A DNA stretch of 64,000 bases from NCBI GenBank assembly GCA_013995675.1, contig VWRR01000003.1, positions 558,001 to 622,000 of the forward strand. Reading direction: 5' to 3'. The number at the start of each line of letters is the position of its first letter. The stretch's first letter is position 1. Below are positions 19,035 through 30,341 of this stretch, piece by piece. Origin of the DNA: Cyanidiococcus yangmingshanensis (lineage: Eukaryota; Rhodophyta; Bangiophyceae; Cyanidiales; Cyanidiaceae). Position numbers and translations under genes: made by a program. Under the pieces are notes generated by a model. That model worked only from the letters and a program-made list of their open reading frames with translations, had not been told where the DNA came from and did no database searches.

Positions 19035-21707
19035 TCAGGGATGGTCGTCAAGAACCGGCTCGAGTCGGACCTCTCGGTAGACAAGCGATGTTACATCGCG
19101 TACGAGAGCTGGTCGTTGCAGATTCCAAGTGGGCGAGTCTCGGCCAACTCTCATGCGGCCGCATATGGCGTCCGCCAAGACGAAGCCGTACGCTCGAATG
19201 CAACCATCGCTCCAGGAGTAGTGACTAGATGTGACTCGTCCAATGACTGGTCTGGTCGGCTGATGATCGTGCACGTTGCCACGAGGCTCTTCTAGCGGTG
19301 TCACCGGCTGGTGATGCTCAGCGGCTGTCTGGTCGCTCGTTCCTCCGAGATATTCTTCGGGGACATCTGCTGAACAGATAAGCGCATTCGAGTCGAGGGA
19401 TGCTCGTCCGCAGGGGTGCAGGCGCACTCGAACAAGGTAACGAACAGAGGAAAGGAATGAGAGGCTATGTTGCAAGTTGGCTCGTTGGGCACTATATTCA
19501 GTGAGATCTTTGCACGAGCGGATAATCACCAGCTTGGTTACGCTAGCCTCCTCTGTGCTCGTTGAATGCTTCTGAAGAGATAACGCTGTTTCGAGCCAGT
19601 CCGCGACGCCAAAGGGTTCCGGTGCCCTGTAGATGACAAAATTCACCCGTTTGCTTGGCGGTCGTCGACTCCAGCGCTCGGAAGCGATCTGAATCTCGAA
19701 CTGCGCCCAGCATCGGTATGCGTCTCGGCATTCGGGAAAGTCCTCAGGAAAGTGGCAGCGCCCCGATTCATGATAGAGGAAGCGACGCTCGCGTAGACCG
19801 ACTCCACGAGCGCCGGCATAACAGAACGAGTTCCAAAACGCCATAGCCCAACGTCGCGGGAGAAGCACATCCCAGCCGCAGTCCCATCTTCGGCGCGAAT
19901 GTGCTGGACGATGCAGTAAAATCAAGGGATACGTATCTTTGACGAATTTCCGATACCGTTTGTGGGCAGGTCGCGAGTCGAATCGTCTTGATCTTGGAGG
20001 CCAAGCTGCTCTGGAAACGCTCCATCAACAGCACTTGTGGCGTTGTTCTGCTTGCGTCGCTTTCTCGGAGGCCCCCTCGAAAGGATCGATGCTCCATCTG
20101 GACTAGTCTGGTTTCCGGTTCCCCGAAAATCATGCCGAATCTGTTGCAATGCAGCTTGTGTGTGCCGAAGATGCCGTCTCCAACGCTGTATTCGCGCAGA
20201 GGCGATGCCGACCGGATGGCGACCAATCGCAGAGACGGTCTGTCGAAGCTCGGGATCAAAGAGCGTCTTCTTCGAAGCACTGGGCCGAGACCGATGATCA
20301 GTACTTGCTGGGCTCAGACCACGAGCTGGTGATTGCCAGCAGGCGGCAAAGGCACTATAATTGTAGTCGACTTGTGTTTGGCTTTGTCGTCGACCGGGCG
20401 CGCGTGTCCTCGGCGGGTAGAACAGCCGCGGATCCGCACAATCGAGATGAAAAGCCCGTTGACTGGGCACCGCATCTGTCGATGTTGTCTGCATGGCTAT
20501 GGACAAGAACTCAGGCCCAGTCTCGACCAGCTGCCCTCGCATTGCGTAGGACTCGATAGAGGGTCTCTGTCGAGCGCACCCCATAAAACTCAAAGCGAAC
20601 GAGTCCATCAGTCAGCATTCGTGGCGCATCTATTGGTCTTGTACCCGAGGCCCTATCCGCAGACATCGATAGCGATGCAGCGGAACACTCCTCATCGCCT
20701 ATCCCTACGTTCTGGTGCGCTTCAACCGCCGATGAATCTGGCACCAATCCAATCTTCTCTGAGTGCGTCAGGTTAGGACTCTTGCTGACCTCTGCGCTCC
20801 TAATCATCAGAGCTAGGACAGCCTCTCTGGATAGTGGGTGAACGAATGCCCATAACCGACGTCGTTTGAACGACTGTGCGACCTCTCTGTCGCCCTTGCC
20901 GCTTTCCTCTGTTCCGTGCATCAAGTCCTCTGTCGTTGCTAGAGGCAGCGGCTCCCAGAGCCACTCCACTTGTGCTGCCACCAGGTTTCCTGCTTCATCC
21001 CGGATACGTGTGCCCACTAGTCGTTTCAGACCACGAAATACAGGTTCACTGCAGAGACGTGCCCAAGCCTCGTCACCGATGAGTGGCGGCAGGATGTGCG
21101 GAGCGAGGTCTCCGGGAACCTCAATGACGCGGTACCATGAGGCATCATAGAGTGCACAGACGTCGCTAGCAAGTCTCCAAGCGATCGATGACCGCCCACG
21201 GCAAGCACAGCGCCAGAAACTTCCCAGACCGCGGTCGCAGGGTGCCCAAGCGAGTCGTCCTCCCCAGCAGGGCTCGAACATATGCATTCGCTTTGCATGC
21301 CAGATATGCGTTTCGAGCCAACCGTGCGGGCTCTCAAGTTCGGAACGATCCGCCAACAACCATGAGCTCTGTCGATAATATCGTCGGGTTCGGCGACGAT
21401 GTTTACTGGGTGCTCGACAGCGGTTTGCCTGCGGTTGGCGGGCCAACTCCGCTTCCGCTCGGAGTCGCCAGCGTCGCGGCACTCGACGAGCAGTAAAGGA
21501 CATGGTGCGACGACGAACATGCCAAGGGAGCAGCTGGAAAATTCTCCTACTCGAACGACCATTCCCAGACGTGGAACCGATCGAGTCGGGCCGTCGGTTG
21601 GCACCCACGAGGTGTTGCAAGTGCCACAACTCTCGAAGCCGGGCTGCTGCATATGCGGAGACATCTAAAGCGCGAGGAACGCTACCGTGCCTCTCCAACT
21701 CAGTCAT
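19035..21707 (-). CDS. POP1: RNase P/MRP subunit POP1, two frame changes
   Basis: POP1 is the largest protein of nuclear RNase P and RNase MRP, needed for tRNA 5'-end and rRNA processing. The N-terminal part (ATG at 21707) has the POP1 domain: VPRALDVSAYAAARLRELW, an Arg-rich stretch, then WLETHIWHAKRMHMFEPCWG. The central part has LDCADPRLF and LFDPELRQTVSAI. The C-terminal POPLD domain has GWDVLLPRRWAMAFWNSF and GLRERRFLYHESGRCHFP, and the end has VIGRVTSSHYSWSDGCIRA. These three parts lie in three frames. The first change (+1) is near 20510-20560, and the second (formally -1) lies shortly upstream of 19930. Conservation is continuous across the breaks, so a decayed pseudogene is unlikely. 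Total length is about 890 residues, in the normal range. Confidence 0.85.
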
Positions 21708-22519
21708 ACTCTTCCAAAAGTCAAAGACGATAACAAACAGTGTCCGAAACTGAACATAGAATCGCTGAGTGTTCTTTCGCGTTGCAGCTTGGAGAGGCAA
21801 CAATGAGGACGCAGCGCCTGTCCCCCGACCTACCCAGATGGATGCGTACTCTGTCCTGGAACAACGCGCTCTACGAAACTATTTCTTCAAGAGGATCGGC
21901 TGCATTCGCCTGATACATTAAACCTACGAAAGTACGCGATCGATGCCTGGTTCAATCAGAAGTATGAGTGCTTTTAGGGTAGGAGTTGCTCGGTGGCAAC
22001 CGGTTTAGGAGACTGGTTGTGACTCGTGGTCGGAACGTTGCCCTCCGTCTCATGACGTGGCGCTGGAGTAGGACCACGTTTTGATCGAACAACAATTCGA
22101 AAGCGTATGCCTGGATTCTGCCGATCAAGTTATGATGGTTCGTTGATGAACGGTGAAAGTTGCGGTTTGATTTCACCGTGCTTGAGAACGTCGTCGGGGT
22201 AGCGCTCATGCCGCGCTGGGTTTTTTGCTCTCGGACGACAGTTTCGAAACCGACCTGAAAACCATATCACGTGAAACTCAAAATTGGAGTTTCTAAAGTA
22301 GGCGGATTATGAGGGATCTGTCTTTGAGCTCTTTTGAGGAACGAGCTTTTCCGGATCGGGAAGACTGCATCGTTGGTCGAGAACGTCCAAAACTTTTTGA
22401 GGTGATTGCTTGGGCGTGCCGAAGCACAGCTCAATTTGCATACCATGAAGAAGATGTTCAACGTTTTCAGGTTTGATCATGTCGCAGCCCTGTTCAAGGG
22501 AGCTATAATACGCGACGTA
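21708..22519. other. Divergent/intergenic region upstream of POP1
   Basis: About 810 bp lie between the POP1 start and a tandem repeat block. No gene was recognised; open frames here are short. The POP1 promoter should lie at the left end. Confidence 0.4.
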
Positions 22520-22908
22520 TCCCAAGCAATGTCGACCTGTAGGTGTTCATCGAGGATGATGGATTCAGCAGACTATCGAGAAACGCTTGTGGGCATTTCT
22601 ATACCAGGAGATGCTTTCGATCCCAAGCAATGTCGACCTGTAGGTGTTCATCGAGGATGATGGATTCAGCAGACTATCGAGAAACGCTTGTGGGCATTTC
22701 TATACCAGGAGATGCTTTCGATCCCAAGCAATGTCGGCCTGTAGGTGTTCATCGAGGATGATGGATTCAGCAGACTATCGAGAAACGCTTGTGGGCATTT
22801 CTATACCAGGAGATGCTTTCGATCCCAAGCAATGTCGACCTGTAGGTGTTCATCGAGGATGATGGATTCAGCAGACTATCGAGAAACGCTTGTGGGCATT
22901 TCTATACC
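22520..22908. repeat. 101-bp tandem repeat, about 3.85 copies
   Basis: The copies begin at 22520, 22621, 22722 and 22823, each with TCCCAAGCAATGTCG. The fourth copy is cut short at 22908. The copies are identical except for one A/G difference in the third (GTCGGCC for GTCGACC). The unit length is not a multiple of three, so the look-alike 72-codon frames inside it are artefacts. It sits just beyond the 3' end of the metallophosphoesterase gene. Such homogeneity points to recent expansion or ongoing homogenisation. Confidence 0.95.
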
Positions 22909-22926
22909 GCGATATAGCGGGAACAG

Positions 22927-24480
22927 TCAGGTGGTTTTTTTGGCAACTTGTGTCGGTGCTCGTTCGTAGAGACACGTCTCATAACTGAACGCATGAGGTG
23001 CATCCGCTGGGATCCACATCTGGCACACTCGGCTTACTTGATAGACGGACACATATTCGGAGTTCCGGACAAGGTCGGCTGCGACTGTCGCCGAAACTCG
23101 CCCTTGCTCCAAGTCAATGATTGTAAAACAATGATATCGCCTATCTCGTTCCACGGAGGAGACAGCGCCTGAAAGCTCTTCCATTGCGGCTGCTGGACGG
23201 ATCCGAGGCACAACTGCTGCATTCACATAGACAGTGCCGTTCTGCTCCACGACCATCTGACGCAGGCCATAACCCTGCGGATCGCACTGTAGACGTTCGT
23301 GCATATGACCGAACACACACAGCGGAATGTCTACGTGAACTGTCGCGCCCAGGCACTGAAGTGGTATCTTGGGCGCATCTTTCAGGGCCTGAATGGCTGC
23401 AGCAAGGTCAGGGCATCCAAAGTCCCCGCTCGGCATGAAGTCTGAGCCAGGGCCTGCTCGAAAATCCCGTCCGCAGATACTGTGTGGCTCATCTCCTAAA
23501 CCGAGCGGTCCATTATGAGCCAGGAACAGCACCTGGTGAACGCCAAGGCATGGTCTTTCGTCCATGAACGTCGCCTTTGGATGATCCATAGGCGACCAAC
23601 TTCGCGCCTTCGTCTGCCAGACTCGCTCTATTTCGTCGTGTACACAAGTCCGAATCCGCGACGCGGACTCCTCCATGCTATGTACCTGAAAGTAGTCCTC
23701 GTAGAAACGGGGATAACACCATTGCGGACCTCCCCAACTGAATGGTCGACCACCAACAATAGTCAAGAGTGGTTCCTCTGTGGTTCTGCCCAGGTTCAGC
23801 GAACGTGCTCGATAACCGACATCGATATCACGAAGCAGGGCCAGTTGTTGCCCAACGCTATCTTCCGACTCCAGCTGCTCCAAAAATGAACCAAAAGCGC
23901 CTGATGCGTGCTTTTGTCTCAGGAATCGTCGTGGTGATGCAGTGTACCAGGCGTCGTGATTTCCAAACATGCTCGCAATGAAACGAGGCGAACCGCGACG
24001 ACTGGTACGCTCGGCTGCATAGTCGGCGATCGCTCGAACGAGGCGAACGTTCTCATTGCCATAGTCTCCAGTGAATAGCACGATATCAGGCTTCACAACT
24101 GCATCCAGAAGCAAAACATCCTGGTTCGACCACTGGTCGTGGACGTCACCTACGCAAGCAATTCGTAGCACCGTGTTCGGTGCTCTCGTCGCTCCCGAGA
24201 GCTCGCTAACTTGAGCTCGGCACCACGGTCGAGCACTGCGTTCTCTCCGGAGACTGCCCCCTGGATGCTTTGTGAAAGCAACTCCTTTCACTTGCCTCTC
24301 AAGATAAAGAGGGGAATTCGTGAACCCCAGGCCTGCACTTGGTCTGGAAGGACGCTCTCGAAGGGGCATACCTTTCGGTGAAGAGGCCCAAACACGCCTG
24401 GCGAACTTACGCGTGGCTTCGTCTACCGGAGTAACTCGAGTGCGCACTTTCGCTCCGTGTGCAGGAGTCGTGAGCATCAT
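22927..24480 (-). CDS. Calcineurin-like metallophosphoesterase, probably plastid-targeted
   Basis: The 517-residue protein is a binuclear-metal phosphoesterase of the calcineurin-like fold. Metal and catalytic motifs are visible in order: GDVHDQW (D-x-H), LFTGDYGNENV (GDxxN-type block), FGNHDAWY (GNHD), LAHNGPLGLG and FGHMHERLQ (GHxH). About 100 basic, Ser/Arg-rich residues precede the domain, in keeping with a transit peptide. Family relatives of this arrangement are typical of cyanobacteria and chloroplasts, from which I infer a plastid location; the substrate is not known. The start is the ATG at 24480 (the protein begins Met-Met). The frame is intact and ends directly before the 101-bp repeat block. 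Confidence 0.85.
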   Translation of the reverse strand: MMLTTPAHGAKVRTRVTPVDEATRKFARRVWASSPKGMPLRERPSRPSAGLGFTNSPLYLERQVKGVAFTKHPGGSLRRERSARPWCRAQVSELSGATRAPNTVLRIACVGDVHDQWSNQDVLLLDAVVKPDIVLFTGDYGNENVRLVRAIADYAAERTSRRGSPRFIASMFGNHDAWYTASPRRFLRQKHASGAFGSFLEQLESEDSVGQQLALLRDIDVGYRARSLNLGRTTEEPLLTIVGGRPFSWGGPQWCYPRFYEDYFQVHSMEESASRIRTCVHDEIERVWQTKARSWSPMDHPKATFMDERPCLGVHQVLFLAHNGPLGLGDEPHSICGRDFRAGPGSDFMPSGDFGCPDLAAAIQALKDAPKIPLQCLGATVHVDIPLCVFGHMHERLQCDPQGYGLRQMVVEQNGTVYVNAAVVPRIRPAAAMEELSGAVSSVERDRRYHCFTIIDLEQGRVSATVAADLVRNSEYVSVYQVSRVCQMWIPADAPHAFSYETCLYERAPTQVAKKTT

Positions 24481-24760
24481 TAGCGCGGAATCACTGCATC
24501 AACACTCTTGAGATCATTGGCGTTGCAGCGCTAGCGCTACTTTCGCTAATTGAGTTGCGCCTGATGCTTTGGAAATGAAAAGGTCCACGAGGAGTGCTCG
24601 CTGACTTGACTGGGCGTTGACAGGCTTCCGAGACCGTTTGCGAACTCGGGGGCGAGTCTATGATTAACAGACTGATTTGATCGATGCAAACTCGATCACA
24701 TATTGAGAGTGGTAACCCAACGTTGATCAAGAGCCCTTCGGTTGCGTTCACAGACTTTTC

Positions 24761-26961
24761 ATGACTGGACGAGACGCTGAGGAGGAGGCCCGTCTGAAGC
24801 TGCCTACGGCGCTGTGTGAAGAGGCACAGCTGCGGCCAAGGACAGCAGCCCGTTACCTGAACATTAACGTGGCGGTTATGGGACATGTTGATGCCGGCAA
24901 GACGAGTCTGGTACGTTTACTTAGCCAGAAACTATCGACAGCGGCACTGGATAAACACCCCGCGAGTCGTGAACGGGGTCGCACGATCGACCTCGGCATT
25001 TCTTGCACTCGCCTGGATGGAGGACTTGTTCTACCCAGGAACGATGGTGATTCGGGAACAGGAGCTGAGGAGCGCTTCCATGGAATGCAACTAACCTGGA
25101 TCGACTGCCCTGGCCACGCTTCTCTCTTGAGGACCGTTCTCCTTGGTGCAAGTGTCATGGACCTGATGTTGCTCGTCATCGATGTGACTGCAGGAGTTCA
25201 ACTTCAGACACTGGAGTGTCTCGCTCTAGGCACGATCTTTGCCCAAGGAGTTGTCGTCGCCCTGCATAAATGTGATCGGTTGCTCGATAGAGAGTCTTTG
25301 TTGGCAGCGCGTACGCAACAAGTTCAAGATGTCCTCAAGACGACTAGGCTACCGTTAGAGTCAGTGTTGGTCGTCCCGACCTGGATTGGTCCAAAGGCGA
25401 GGCAATCACAGCCTTTTTCAAACATTCCGCCCGTGACGGTCCCCTCGAGACGATTGTGGAGGAATCACTGAGCTTCTAGAGGCGGTTAGGACTGTGGCTG
25501 AGCGCGCCCTTCATCGGCAGCTATGGGCTCAACGCCAAATATCCCTGCAGAGGCCGTACGCCTTGCTCGCTGTTGATCATCGCTTTGAAGTGACCGGACA
25601 GGGAACAGTACTGACAGGCATCCTGCTAACGGGGCGACTTGGCCCTGGTATGGCGGTGCAGTCGGCACTAACGACATGGACAGCGACGCGAAACGGTACT
25701 CTGCAAGGTTCTGCTCGTAAGGGGACTCTGAGAATACGGAGTTTACAGATCTATCGTGAACCCGTACATGAAGCAGTTGCGGGAGACCGTGTTGCCATCG
25801 GACTGTCGCTTGAACGCCGAATTGGAAGACCTGGCCAGCATCGAACGCAACAACAGGGATGGTTCCACAACCAGCGGCAAGCAAGCGGCATCACCGTGCG
25901 CTTTGGAGAGCACATGGGAACGCGGTCTAATCTATGCACCGCCAGAGGCGCTTTCTTGCTGCTCAGTGGACTGCTTGCTGATTCGGATCGAGCAACAGGT
26001 CATCGAGCCCTGTTTGGTTGGTAGCTGGAACGTATGTTCGCTGGAACCGCCCAGCGATATTCGAGCACCCTTTCCCAACGCGATGCCGTCCTTCTCAACG
26101 CAGTGGCAGGTGACACTCGCACTGGACACAGTCCCTGGACGAGTGACGCACTGGTTAAGGCCACCGGACCAGCACGGTGAGTATGAATGCGTCGCGAGGA
26201 TGGGCGACGAGCGCGTCCTATCAGTAGGAGAAGAGCAGCGATCGCTCCTGGCGGTGTTGCATCTGCATCGACCGGTCCATCTGCTGTTCGAGTCAGCCAG
26301 TGTGCGACTAGGCGATCCCAAACCGATACCGCCAGTACCCTTTCGCTACGCGCTCCTCTCTGATGCACACTGGAAGGCATCCTTCTCGAGCAAGCGTGCG
26401 ACGCTGCATTGTGAGGGAGCACTTGAATCAGAGCCATCAAAGTCCAGGTTGCAGTATGTCGCTGCTGTCGAAGCCGTTCTGGCCACGAAAGAACTGGTAA
26501 TGGGCGAGACGCAAACACCTCCTGTCCAGCATCTTCGGGCGTTTCGTTCCAAAGAGCGAACAGGTCGTGTTGAGCGCATACTGGATGATGGCCAGTCGTG
26601 TCTCGTTCGTGATCTTTTCGGAAAAGATATGCAGCATCCGGAGCGCATGTTTGGTCTGCGCGTGCGACTTGAGCGAATCATGGAAACGCCATTGTCTGAA
26701 CACCAAACCAAAGGCGTTGAACGGAAAAGCCCATCCGCGATAACTCGACTCGGTGGACGTATTGTACGAACCTTTGGCCAGAGGGGCAAAATCGTGGTGC
26801 AACTCGATCGACCGCTTCCTGAGGCATCTCGGAAGTTGGATTGGCTCGTTCGACTGCGCTTCCGGAGGCCAGTATCGCTCGGCATCCAAGTCGAGGAATC
26901 CGCTGCCAGTCGTCATGCCATTTACCAGGTAGCAGACGAGCTAGAAGATCATGATTCGTAG
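24761..26961 (+). CDS. EFSEC: Selenocysteine-specific elongation factor, two frame changes
   Basis: EFSEC/SelB is the GTPase that delivers selenocysteinyl-tRNA to UGA codons. The G domain has GHVDAGKTSLVRLLS (P-loop), REQ-like RERGRTIDLG, DCPGHASLLRTVLLGASVMD (G3) and, at the G4 position, HKCDRL where NKxD is usual. Domain 2 has LLAVDHRFEVTGQGTVLTG. Domain 3 begins near WERGLIYAPPEAL, and the long C-terminal part, with FRSKERTGRVERI and GLRVRLERI, is typical of eukaryotic EFSEC. The three segments lie in successive +1 frames; the changes lie near 25437-25468 and near 25805-25811. Translation initiation factor eIF2-gamma-like GTPases are excluded by the domain order. The total is about 732 residues. 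The gene implies that the organism makes selenoproteins. Confidence 0.85.
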
Positions 26962-27653
26962 GCATCTGAGCAGAAGCTCGCGAACGGAATTGGGCATTTC
27001 ACAATGAACAGCATGGGTATGGAATCCGATCTGGATACTTGAGCGGTTTCGGATGATGATATTTGTTTCGATCCTAGGGTGGCTCGTTTTCTCGAATGAC
27101 GTCACCGCGATCGCTCATGAAACGTGTCGACGTGAAGGAAGATATACTGCACTGCATTTTTTGGTGGATATTCCCGATGGTCAGCATCAGCGGGAACCGC
27201 GAGATAGGGAAAGGTTTCCCCAGATGAATCGTTTCGCAATCGCAGACCATGACGACGTATCGAGCCGTGATTGTCTCTATGTTTTCAGATAGATATCGCC
27301 TGATTATTTAGACTGTGAAAGGGTGTTGCAAACTGCAGAAAAGACAAGCGCGCGTTCGGTAATCGTAAATGGTGGAGTCTCGCTACCGACTCTTCTGCGC
27401 CGAGGCCCAACGGACCAGCGTCTCCATGTTGCATCACTTCCGGCAGAATTTCGAGTAGCCGAATATGCAGCATAGCGCTTGGCCGAATGCACGATCCATC
27501 GATAAAACGTGATGAGTGCTGGACCGAAACAACAGTGTTACGTAACCGTGTTCGAATATCTGTGAACCGTCCCTAGCGACAGAGCGGTCCTTTCAGCGAT
27601 CGATGGCTCGTGATGAAACAAAGTCTCTGGTGTTTGGTCGCCACTCAGCAGCG
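26962..27653. other. Intergenic, convergent 3' ends
   Basis: About 690 bp lie between the convergent EFSEC and MED1-like genes. No gene, RNA or repeat was recognised. Confidence 0.4.
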
Positions 27654-29576
27654 TTACTCACCCGATTGGCTCCCAAGTCGACTTGTCTCGAGTGCAGCCA
27701 GCGATGCAACCAAATCGCGGGACGTTTGCAACATAGTAGCCAAGAGGCAATTCTCGATGCCATCAGTACGAACTTGGATGCGTCCCTCATTCGATAGCTC
27801 TATTTCAATGCGCTTGTAATCCGAAAAGGACTCGTTGAACGCCCGTGGATGTTCGGCTGGAGCGTGAACCGTCTCTGCCAGTTCTTCGGAACCTGACGAT
27901 GGTCCACGGGCCCCATCCTGTTCAAGAATGAGCACCGATGCCCCATCGAGATCGTGTTGATGGACCTTCCAACATGACGATGCCGTCTTGGGCATCAACA
28001 CGACTGACTGCGTCTCCTTCACTGATTGTAACACTGTCGAGGAAAGCAGTGCAGATGGCTCAACAGCAGTTTCCTGTACCATCGATCCGTGAGCGCTTGC
28101 ATTCTCGTTTGGTTCATCCGTTGCTGGATGAATGATGTGCGGCAACAGACTCTTCATGAGATCCAGAAGGATACAGCGACTGCGTAGAACTGCGGCGATA
28201 CGGAACACCTCCTCGGGATCGCGAAGAGGAATGCGTTGTATCCAGAGAGCAGGAGCGCTCTCCCCACTGATGCACGGTGGCAGTCGCGCTTGATGTACCA
28301 GAACTTGTCGCTCCAGCATGCTTGACAGAGATGGTTGGGACGCATCAGATGAGGTCGCGTGTCGGACAGCTTTGTTGAAACCTTTTTCCACAAAACCTTT
28401 GCGCTCTGTATCGGTCGTTGAGCGTTGCCACCTATGACAAACTAGGCTCCACAAGGTTGCTGACGGTGCATCGACCATTGCGTTATTCGTCGCTCGCCCT
28501 CCTTTCGCAGCGCGCTTGCTTTCTTTCGCTTCCAGAGGTCGCACACGCGACCAGTCCGAAGCAGTTAGGGGCATCGCCTCTGCTAGATGCAAAACCGGCC
28601 GCAATCGAGTTGCGGTGCTGTCGCCTTGTTCCTCGACGACCTCCTCCAGACGGAGGAAGGCTTTGCGCACGACACGAGCGTGCCATACTTGCTCGAGCGT
28701 TGCTTCACTCCATTCGGGAACGAAGTAAGCCAGCGGCTGCACATCGTAGATGAACGAGAGCCCATCTGTGAGCCTCACAAAGGCCAGTGGCGGTGAGCAT
28801 TGTTCAAACTCGACCAGCGTCACTGTTGCTGCACTGGTCACTTTTGCGCTCAATGCATCGTTCCAGTGGATGAGGCAACTCCGTGGATGCACATGCGCTT
28901 GCAGTGTCGGTTCATTGGCCAATTGCTCTAGCTGTAAGAGTACCTGCAGCCGACTCGTCAGGCCTTCAATATCCCCACGGGCGAGACAGTCGCAGATATC
29001 CCGCTCAGCGTATGGGTCATCGAGTTCGGCACCATGCTCATTGACGTACCGCACATGAACCTGACCTGTCGCCACAACGACATCAATGAGAATGGTTGTA
29101 CTGCTCAGTGTGAGAACGAGCCCTTGTTCGTTCTGGTCGGTGTAGAGGTCCAAGCCAGGAAGGCGTTTGCTCAAGGCTCGAACCTGTTGGACAAGCCTTT
29201 CACTCGGAGGTGCAAAAGAATCTGCCAGATAAAGCTGCTGCACTGCGTCCTGTAAAAGGTGCTGCACTTGGTTGACTTGACTTTGACGGCACCGGTACTC
29301 ATTCAGAGCGTGTAACTCGGTAGCGGTCGCCAGGTGCTGTTGTGCGGCACTTGTCGTGGCGACAAGTTGAGCACTCTCAGCGATACGTTGTAGTGCCGCA
29401 GGCACGAGGCGTCTCCAGACACTCACATTATGGCAAGTACTAAGAGCATGCGCTCGTCCTCCGTTGTCTGCGGGTGCTTCGAGACCCAGCTCTTCGCCGA
29501 GGACCTTATCGAGGAGAGTCTCGAGCCACTCGAGCGGCTCGGCCGACACAGACTTGGATCCCTCTGCAGATGACAT
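27654..29576 (-). CDS. MED1: MED1-like Mediator subunit
   Basis: The 640-residue protein carries features of the Mediator subunit 1 family, a component of the middle module that links activators to RNA polymerase II. After a helical N-terminus it has a stretch at about residues 150 to 225 with LILS-like strands (LSSTTILIDVVVATGQVHV), then CDCLARGDIEGLTSRLQVLL, matching the MED1 pattern in which a strand pair is followed by a helix ending in a line of leucines. Further on it has LEEV and RPVLHLAEAMPLTASDW, which fit the MED1 segment around the proline-containing strand. The remaining C-terminus is of low complexity. The start is the ATG at 29576 and the frame is intact. The match is by pattern only, so an unrelated helical protein remains possible. 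Confidence 0.55.
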   Translation of the reverse strand: MSSAEGSKSVSAEPLEWLETLLDKVLGEELGLEAPADNGGRAHALSTCHNVSVWRRLVPAALQRIAESAQLVATTSAAQQHLATATELHALNEYRCRQSQVNQVQHLLQDAVQQLYLADSFAPPSERLVQQVRALSKRLPGLDLYTDQNEQGLVLTLSSTTILIDVVVATGQVHVRYVNEHGAELDDPYAERDICDCLARGDIEGLTSRLQVLLQLEQLANEPTLQAHVHPRSCLIHWNDALSAKVTSAATVTLVEFEQCSPPLAFVRLTDGLSFIYDVQPLAYFVPEWSEATLEQVWHARVVRKAFLRLEEVVEEQGDSTATRLRPVLHLAEAMPLTASDWSRVRPLEAKESKRAAKGGRATNNAMVDAPSATLWSLVCHRWQRSTTDTERKGFVEKGFNKAVRHATSSDASQPSLSSMLERQVLVHQARLPPCISGESAPALWIQRIPLRDPEEVFRIAAVLRSRCILLDLMKSLLPHIIHPATDEPNENASAHGSMVQETAVEPSALLSSTVLQSVKETQSVVLMPKTASSCWKVHQHDLDGASVLILEQDGARGPSSGSEELAETVHAPAEHPRAFNESFSDYKRIEIELSNEGRIQVRTDGIENCLLATMLQTSRDLVASLAALETSRLGSQSGE

Positions 29577-30341
29577 GAACCTTCATACGACCTCAAATCC
29601 TCTTGAGTCGTCCGAGAACTGTTCGTAATCTGTTACGTTGCTTTCATTAGAGTCCAGTCCTCAACACGTGTTGCAGCGACGTCAAAGTCGCTCGAAGCAA
29701 GACGTTGAAGAGTCGACTCCATACCGTGGCGGCCAGTCCCAGTGGCGTCTCTGTAAACAGCATCTGGGCTTGTGTGCAGGTTTTCATGAAGCACAGCAAT
29801 GCCCAGCGGTACTCATACCGTCGGTTTATGGAGCTTTTCGAGATCATGATGGACGTATTTGGATAGAGAGGATTTCGTGCTGAGGTGAGCAAAAAGTTCG
29901 GGTTTCGAGCGACATTCCCACGGTACGCACAGTCATTCTGGCTTGAGTCAGGCGGATACTTTACGAGCGTCCTAGCTTGCGAAGCAGTAGTTTTACACAA
30001 CACCTCGCTTGACCCGGGCTCAATCCGACAGATCTTTCGGTTCGCAAAGTTGTTATTCTCTATGATCCCAACAGGCTATATACGCCATCGGGGTCGATTC
30101 CGAATAGTATCTTCGTTCGCGGATGTAGGAGGTATCGATGCCTGGTGCCGAAGGACGCAGTGAGTCCTGCATCAAACGATTCTTTCGCAGGTGTGTGTTT
30201 CGTTGCGTCCAAAGCCGACCATATTTTGGATAGAAAAGTCGGCGGGTATAGGGTCAGCTACGCGAACCAACGTTCATGCAGCAGTACTGCGGATCTTGAG
30301 GTATTTATGATCCCTTCCAGGCGGTGCAACCACGATGAGGA
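29577..30341. other. Intergenic region upstream of the MED1-like gene
   Basis: About 765 bp lie between the MED1-like start and the La 3' end. Nothing beyond short unsupported frames is recognised. Confidence 0.4.

Noticed and set aside
19035-21707. POP1 as a pseudogene
   Set aside because: Conservation is continuous on both sides of each frame change and there are no in-frame stops within the conserved parts; many other essential genes in the window show the same pattern.
22520-22908. CRISPR-like array
   Set aside because: The repeat units are contiguous with no unique spacers and the genome is eukaryotic.
22543-22969. Series of 72-codon open frames spaced 101 bp apart
   Set aside because: They are copies of the same frame inside the 101-bp tandem repeat; the unit length is not a multiple of three and the peptides match nothing.
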